Assembly: GCF_014841105.1 (NCBI RefSeq)
Contig: NZ_JACYWE010000008.1
Coordinates: 1 to 64,000 of the forward strand
DNA length: 64,000 nt
Origin: Lolliginicoccus lacisalsi
Lineage (GTDB): Bacteria; Actinomycetota; Actinomycetes; Mycobacteriales; Mycobacteriaceae
Reading direction: 5' to 3'
Each line of letters opens with the position of its first letter. The stretch's first letter is position 1. The notes under the pieces are model-generated. The model was not told the origin of the DNA, did not search any database, and saw only the letters and a program-made list of their open reading frames with translations. Below are positions 61,043-64,000 of this stretch, piece after piece. Position numbers and translations under genes: made by a program.

Positions 61043-62268
61043 TGCGACTCCGATCAGCACTACCCCTCCTTGCCGCTAGCAGCCTTGCCCTCAGCGCCTG
61101 CGGCACCAGCACCGAGGCCCCGCTGCCCGCGAGCACCGAGTCCGCCGGGACGACAGCGGCGCCCGCCAGCGAGTCCGAGCACGATGCCCCGGTGCCTCGC
61201 CTCGCCGTCGCCAGCCCCACCGGCGTGACCGTGCTCGATGGCACCACCCTCGAGACGGCCGGCACCATCGCCATCGAGGATCTCGCGGCCATCAAGCCCG
61301 CGGGCGACCCACGCCACGTCATCGCCGCCACCGCGGACCAGTTCCGTGTCCTTGATCTGGCCACCTGGACCGACAGCCACGGCGACCACGGCCACTCCTA
61401 CACCAGCGAGCCCCGGATGCTCGACGTGTCGTTCGATGCCGGCAAGCCCGCCCATGTCGTGGCCCACGCGGGACGAGTCGTCCTGTTCGACGACGCGAGC
61501 GGCGGGATCCGCTCCCTCGCGGCAACCGACCTCGGCAAGGAAGCACCCGCCACGCTCGAGTATTCCGCGGTTGAGGCGCACCATGGCGTGGCCATCGAGC
61601 TCTCCACCGGGGAGCGCATCATCAGCATCGGTGACACCGAGCAGCGCACCGGCCTCCTCGCACAGGCGCCCGACGGCACCGAGCTCTACCGCGACGAGAC
61701 CTGCCCGGGCGTGCACGGCGAGGCCACCGCTGCGCGGGAAGCATTCCTCGTGGGCTGCGAGGACGGCGCGCTCGTCCACCGCGACGGATCCTTCGCCAAG
61801 ATCACCAGCCCCACCGAGCCAGGCCGCATAGGCACCGCCGCCAGCCACGAGGATTCCCCCATCGTGCTCACCGACTACAAGGACACCGAGGATGGCCCCC
61901 TCACCACTGTCGCTCTCGTGGACACCGCCAGCATGAGCATCCGCACCGTCGAGCTCGATACCGAATACACCTCGCGCTCCCTCGCGCGCGATGCCGACGG
62001 CCACGCGCTCGTGCTCGGCACGGACGGCGCCATCCACGTGATCGACCCCTCGACCGGAGAACTGATCCGCGCGATCGCCGTCATCGATGCCTGGGAGGCA
62101 CCAGAGTCGTGGCGAGACCCCCGGCCCATGCTGCACGCCAAGGGAAACACCGCGTACGTGAGCGATCCCAGGGGCAACTCCGTCCACGCCATCGATCTCG
62201 CGTCGGAGGAGATCCGATCCACGCAGCTCGACGCCACTCCTACCGGCCTCGCTGCCGTCACCGGATAG
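61042..62268 (+). CDS. AztD-like zinc-binding lipoprotein (beta-propeller)
   Basis: 408 aa. Lipoprotein signal peptide with lipobox LSAC (Cys20), a Ser/Thr/Ala/Glu linker, then repeated blades (VTVLDGTTLE, FRVLDLATWTD, VVLFDDASG, IHVIDPSTGEL, VHAIDLASEE) giving a secreted beta-propeller. A His/Asp-rich loop SHGDHGHSY in the second blade is the probable zinc-binding site and resembles the zinc chaperone AztD. The Zur-type box at the start of the gene supports zinc-responsive expression. No AztABC transporter is adjacent. The start codon immediately follows the operator, so the mRNA is probably leaderless. Confidence 0.8.
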   Translation: MRLRSALPLLAASSLALSACGTSTEAPLPASTESAGTTAAPASESEHDAPVPRLAVASPTGVTVLDGTTLETAGTIAIEDLAAIKPAGDPRHVIAATADQFRVLDLATWTDSHGDHGHSYTSEPRMLDVSFDAGKPAHVVAHAGRVVLFDDASGGIRSLAATDLGKEAPATLEYSAVEAHHGVAIELSTGERIISIGDTEQRTGLLAQAPDGTELYRDETCPGVHGEATAAREAFLVGCEDGALVHRDGSFAKITSPTEPGRIGTAASHEDSPIVLTDYKDTEDGPLTTVALVDTASMSIRTVELDTEYTSRSLARDADGHALVLGTDGAIHVIDPSTGELIRAIAVIDAWEAPESWRDPRPMLHAKGNTAYVSDPRGNSVHAIDLASEEIRSTQLDATPTGLAAVTG

Positions 62269-62337
62269 GCCCGGTTCCCTCAAGCGCGACGCGGCCCGTG
62301 CAGTGCGGATCACACGCTGATCCCCTGCCGGGCCGCT

Positions 62338-62343
62338 TACCCT
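62338..62343 (+). promoter_or_regulatory. Likely -10 box of leaderless DUF368 transcript
   Basis: TACCCT ends 6 nt before the ATG at 62350; no Shine-Dalgarno sequence. Confidence 0.5.
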
Positions 62344-62349
62344 AGAACA

Positions 62350-63279
62350 ATGGCGAATGCTCCCAGCACGCATGTGCTCAACGTTGTCCGCGGCGGCCTC
62401 ATGGGCACCGCCGAGGTGATCCCCGGGGTCAGTGGCGGCACGGTCGCCCTCATCACCGGCCTGTATGACCGGTTGATCCTCTCCGCGGGGCATACCGTGA
62501 GCGGGCTGCGCCTCGCCGTGTCCGACATCCCCCGCGGCCAGGGAACGGGACGCGCCATGGCCGAGCTGCGCAAGGTCGATTGGATCATGATCATCGCCGT
62601 GCTCACCGGCATGGTCGCGATGCTGCTGATCGCCGCGAGAATCCTCGCGCCCCTCGTCGAGGAGCATCCGCAACGATCCTTCGCCGTCTTCTTCGGTCTC
62701 GTGCTCGCCTCGATCTGGGTGCCCTACACCCATACCGGTCGGCGCTGGACCGCCATGAACTATGTCGTCGCGCTCGCTGCGGCCGTGGTGGCGTTCTTCC
62801 TCACGGGGTTCCCCGAGGGCAACGCGTCCGACCCCAGCCCGTGGATCATCATGGGCGCCGCGGCCATCGCCATCAATGCGCTCGTGCTGCCCGGCGTCTC
62901 CGGCTCGTTCATGCTGCTCGCCATGGGGCTCTACACCACCACCCTCGACGCTGTGAACGACCGCGATCTCGGCTACATCTTCTTCTTCGGGCTCGGCGCG
63001 TTCCTCGGCCTCTCCGTGTTCGTCAAGCTCCTCCAGTGGCTGCTCGAGCACTACCACCACCTCACCATGGTGGTGATGACCGGCCTGCTGGTTGGTTCCC
63101 TCCGCGCCCTGTGGCCCTGGCAGGGCGACGGCCGGGAGCTCCTCGCGCCCAGCGGTGACGTGCCCGTCACTTTTCTCCTCATGGCCGCTGGCGCCATCAC
63201 GGTCCTGGCGATCATGATCATCGCCCGCCGCTACGAGGCGCCGCGGACCGCGCCCGTCACCACCTCCACCGACGCCTGA
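62350..63279 (+). CDS. DUF368 polyprenyl-phosphate translocase family (PopT-like)
   Basis: 309 aa, eight to ten helices. The two diagnostic repeats are present: GGLMGTAEVIPGVSGGTVALITGLYDRL near the start and NALVLPGVSGSFMLLAMGLY in the second half. DUF368 proteins (PopT) were recently linked to recycling of undecaprenyl phosphate across the membrane; in a mycolic-acid organism the lipid would be decaprenyl phosphate. The assignment of function here is by family. Followed by a small membrane protein gene. Confidence 0.88.
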   Translation: MANAPSTHVLNVVRGGLMGTAEVIPGVSGGTVALITGLYDRLILSAGHTVSGLRLAVSDIPRGQGTGRAMAELRKVDWIMIIAVLTGMVAMLLIAARILAPLVEEHPQRSFAVFFGLVLASIWVPYTHTGRRWTAMNYVVALAAAVVAFFLTGFPEGNASDPSPWIIMGAAAIAINALVLPGVSGSFMLLAMGLYTTTLDAVNDRDLGYIFFFGLGAFLGLSVFVKLLQWLLEHYHHLTMVVMTGLLVGSLRALWPWQGDGRELLAPSGDVPVTFLLMAAGAITVLAIMIIARRYEAPRTAPVTTSTDA

Positions 63280-63287
63280 CCTCGCGC

Positions 63288-63734
63288 ATGACCTCCCGCA
63301 CAGCGCTGTGCCTGCTCGCGATCCATGCGGTCGCCGGCCTCGTCGGCGGCATCGCCATGCGCGTATCGGGCCTGGGCGGGTGGGTGTCGGCGATCGTGCT
63401 GGGCGTGGCCATCGGGCTAGGAGCGGGCACGTTTGCCACCGTGGGAGCGACGCTCGCGCATCGGCGCGAATCCCGCCGCCCCTCGCCCACCGGCTTCGCA
63501 TGGCGCAGGCGCTACACCGCCGCGGTGGCCGCCACCGTCCTCCTCGGCACGGGCCTCGCGCTCTTCGCGCTCGCCGTTGCCCGAGCGGGCAGCGTCGCTT
63601 CCATCACCCTTGTGGAACTGATGGTTCTCGCCACTGTCACCCTCGCGTTCTCGCTCATCTCCGCCGCGATCTCCCAGGCCTGCTTGCCCTCGCGCCACGG
63701 CAGCGGCGGAAAGGAGCACGACCCCCTCTTCTAG
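63288..63734 (+). CDS. Small membrane protein
   Basis: 148 aa, four helices: two N-terminal (CLLAIHAVAGLVGGIAMRVSG, AIVLGVAIGLGAGTFATVGATLA), a basic loop HRRESRRPSPTGFAWRRRY, then two more. Begins 8 nt after the DUF368 stop, so probably co-transcribed. No known family recognised. The stop overlaps that of the convergent HAD gene by 3 nt. Confidence 0.7.
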   Translation: MTSRTALCLLAIHAVAGLVGGIAMRVSGLGGWVSAIVLGVAIGLGAGTFATVGATLAHRRESRRPSPTGFAWRRRYTAAVAATVLLGTGLALFALAVARAGSVASITLVELMVLATVTLAFSLISAAISQACLPSRHGSGGKEHDPLF

Positions 63735-64000
63735 CGGTGTCGTGCCACCCAGTCCGCGAGCTCGCCGAAGCCGGTGACGTTGGCATCGAACTCATCCTCT
63801 GGCGCCACATCCACCTCCGCGCCCGGACCATGCTCGTCGGGGCGCGCCACGAGGGCCGTGCGGAACCCAAGAGACCGCGCGGCGCGGAGATCGTACTTGT
63901 GGCTCGCCACCATCATGATCTCGGTGGGTGGCACGCCCAGGTAACGGGCAGCGCCTAGGTAGGCGCGTGGATCGGGCTTGAACGTGCCGAACATCTCGGC
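63731..64000 (-). CDS. HAD-superfamily hydrolase (haloacid dehalogenase type II), 5' part outside window
   Basis: C-terminal 89 residues only; the gene runs past the window edge. FKPDPRAYLGAARYLGV contains the motif III Lys, EIMMVASHKYDLRAARSLGFRTALVARPDE the motif IV region (Asp in KYDL), as in type II haloacid dehalogenases (SHxWD-like, here SHKYD). Catalytic Asp nucleophile lies in the missing part. Confidence 0.8.
   Translation of the reverse strand, partial: AEMFGTFKPDPRAYLGAARYLGVPPTEIMMVASHKYDLRAARSLGFRTALVARPDEHGPGAEVDVAPEDEFDANVTGFGELADWVARHR

Noticed and set aside
61060-63501. 813-aa open frame on the minus strand
   Set aside because: Covers the AztD-like lipoprotein and DUF368 genes in antisense; both plus-strand genes have signal or family motifs.

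Overview
The window is a chromosomal segment of a GC-rich, mycolic-acid-containing actinomycete (order Mycobacteriales). The evidence is an antigen-85-type mycolyltransferase, the GlnX-GlnH-PknG signalling operon, an F420-dependent glucose-6-phosphate dehydrogenase, HrcA-type CIRCE sites before groEL, and frequent leaderless starts with a TAnnnT box 6-8 nt upstream. From memory of the Mycobacterium tuberculosis map, much of the window follows the Rv0389-Rv0440 backbone (groEL2, moeA, psd, pssA, AAA ATPase, ybdK-type ligase, sodC, LytR_C protein, DUF3263, def, xthA, thiCD, thiGSOE, Nudix, glnX-glnH-pknG, ackA-pta, fgd, metZ-rhodanese, purT). The presence of fgd argues against Corynebacterium itself. 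The genus cannot be fixed by eye.

Layout. 1-7.9 kb: mycolyltransferase, then a small cell-surface glycan locus (RgpF-like protein, DUF4012 protein and GT4 glycosyltransferase on the minus strand; polyprenyl glycosylphosphotransferase and a stand-alone APS kinase on the plus strand). 8-17 kb: groEL with two tandem CIRCE operators, an RluA-type pseudouridine synthase, a HAD phosphatase, moeA, psd, pssA and a tandem-AAA ATPase. 17-25 kb: a membrane protein and a complete Mrp/Mnh cation/proton antiporter operon (AB fused, C, D, E, F, G) with stop/start overlaps. 25-30.5 kb: YbdK ligase, lipoprotein Cu,Zn superoxide dismutase, LytR_C and DUF3263 proteins, def-xthA, a telomere-like G-rich repeat and a GNAT protein. 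30.6-38.2 kb: thiamine genes under two TPP riboswitches (thiC-thiD; thiO-thiS-thiG), thiE on its own leaderless promoter, and an ABC exporter inserted between the two blocks. 38.2-44.2 kb: Nudix-NYN fusion and glnX-glnH-pknG. 44-50.5 kb: MFS exporter, ackA-pta, fgd.

The most accessory-looking part is 50.7-55.3 kb: a translationally coupled three-gene operon encoding a SnoaL-like protein, a compact NRPS with the order adenylation-thiolation-condensation, and a TupA-like ATP-grasp ligase. It sits between fgd and metZ, where the backbone order would not predict it. It has no thioesterase, transporter or regulator beside it and is the best candidate for an undescribed system, possibly one that conjugates an amino acid to another molecule. 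55.3-64 kb holds metZ-rhodanese, fprA, a DUF456 protein, purT, a Zur-box-controlled AztD-like lipoprotein, a DUF368 (polyprenyl-phosphate translocase family) protein, small membrane proteins and a HAD dehalogenase cut by the window edge.

Several intergenic regions carry strong inverted repeats, and three of them combine short tandem repeats with a hairpin built on a related GTGC-AAAA-CGAC motif. No rRNA, tRNA, CRISPR array, transposase or integrase was seen.
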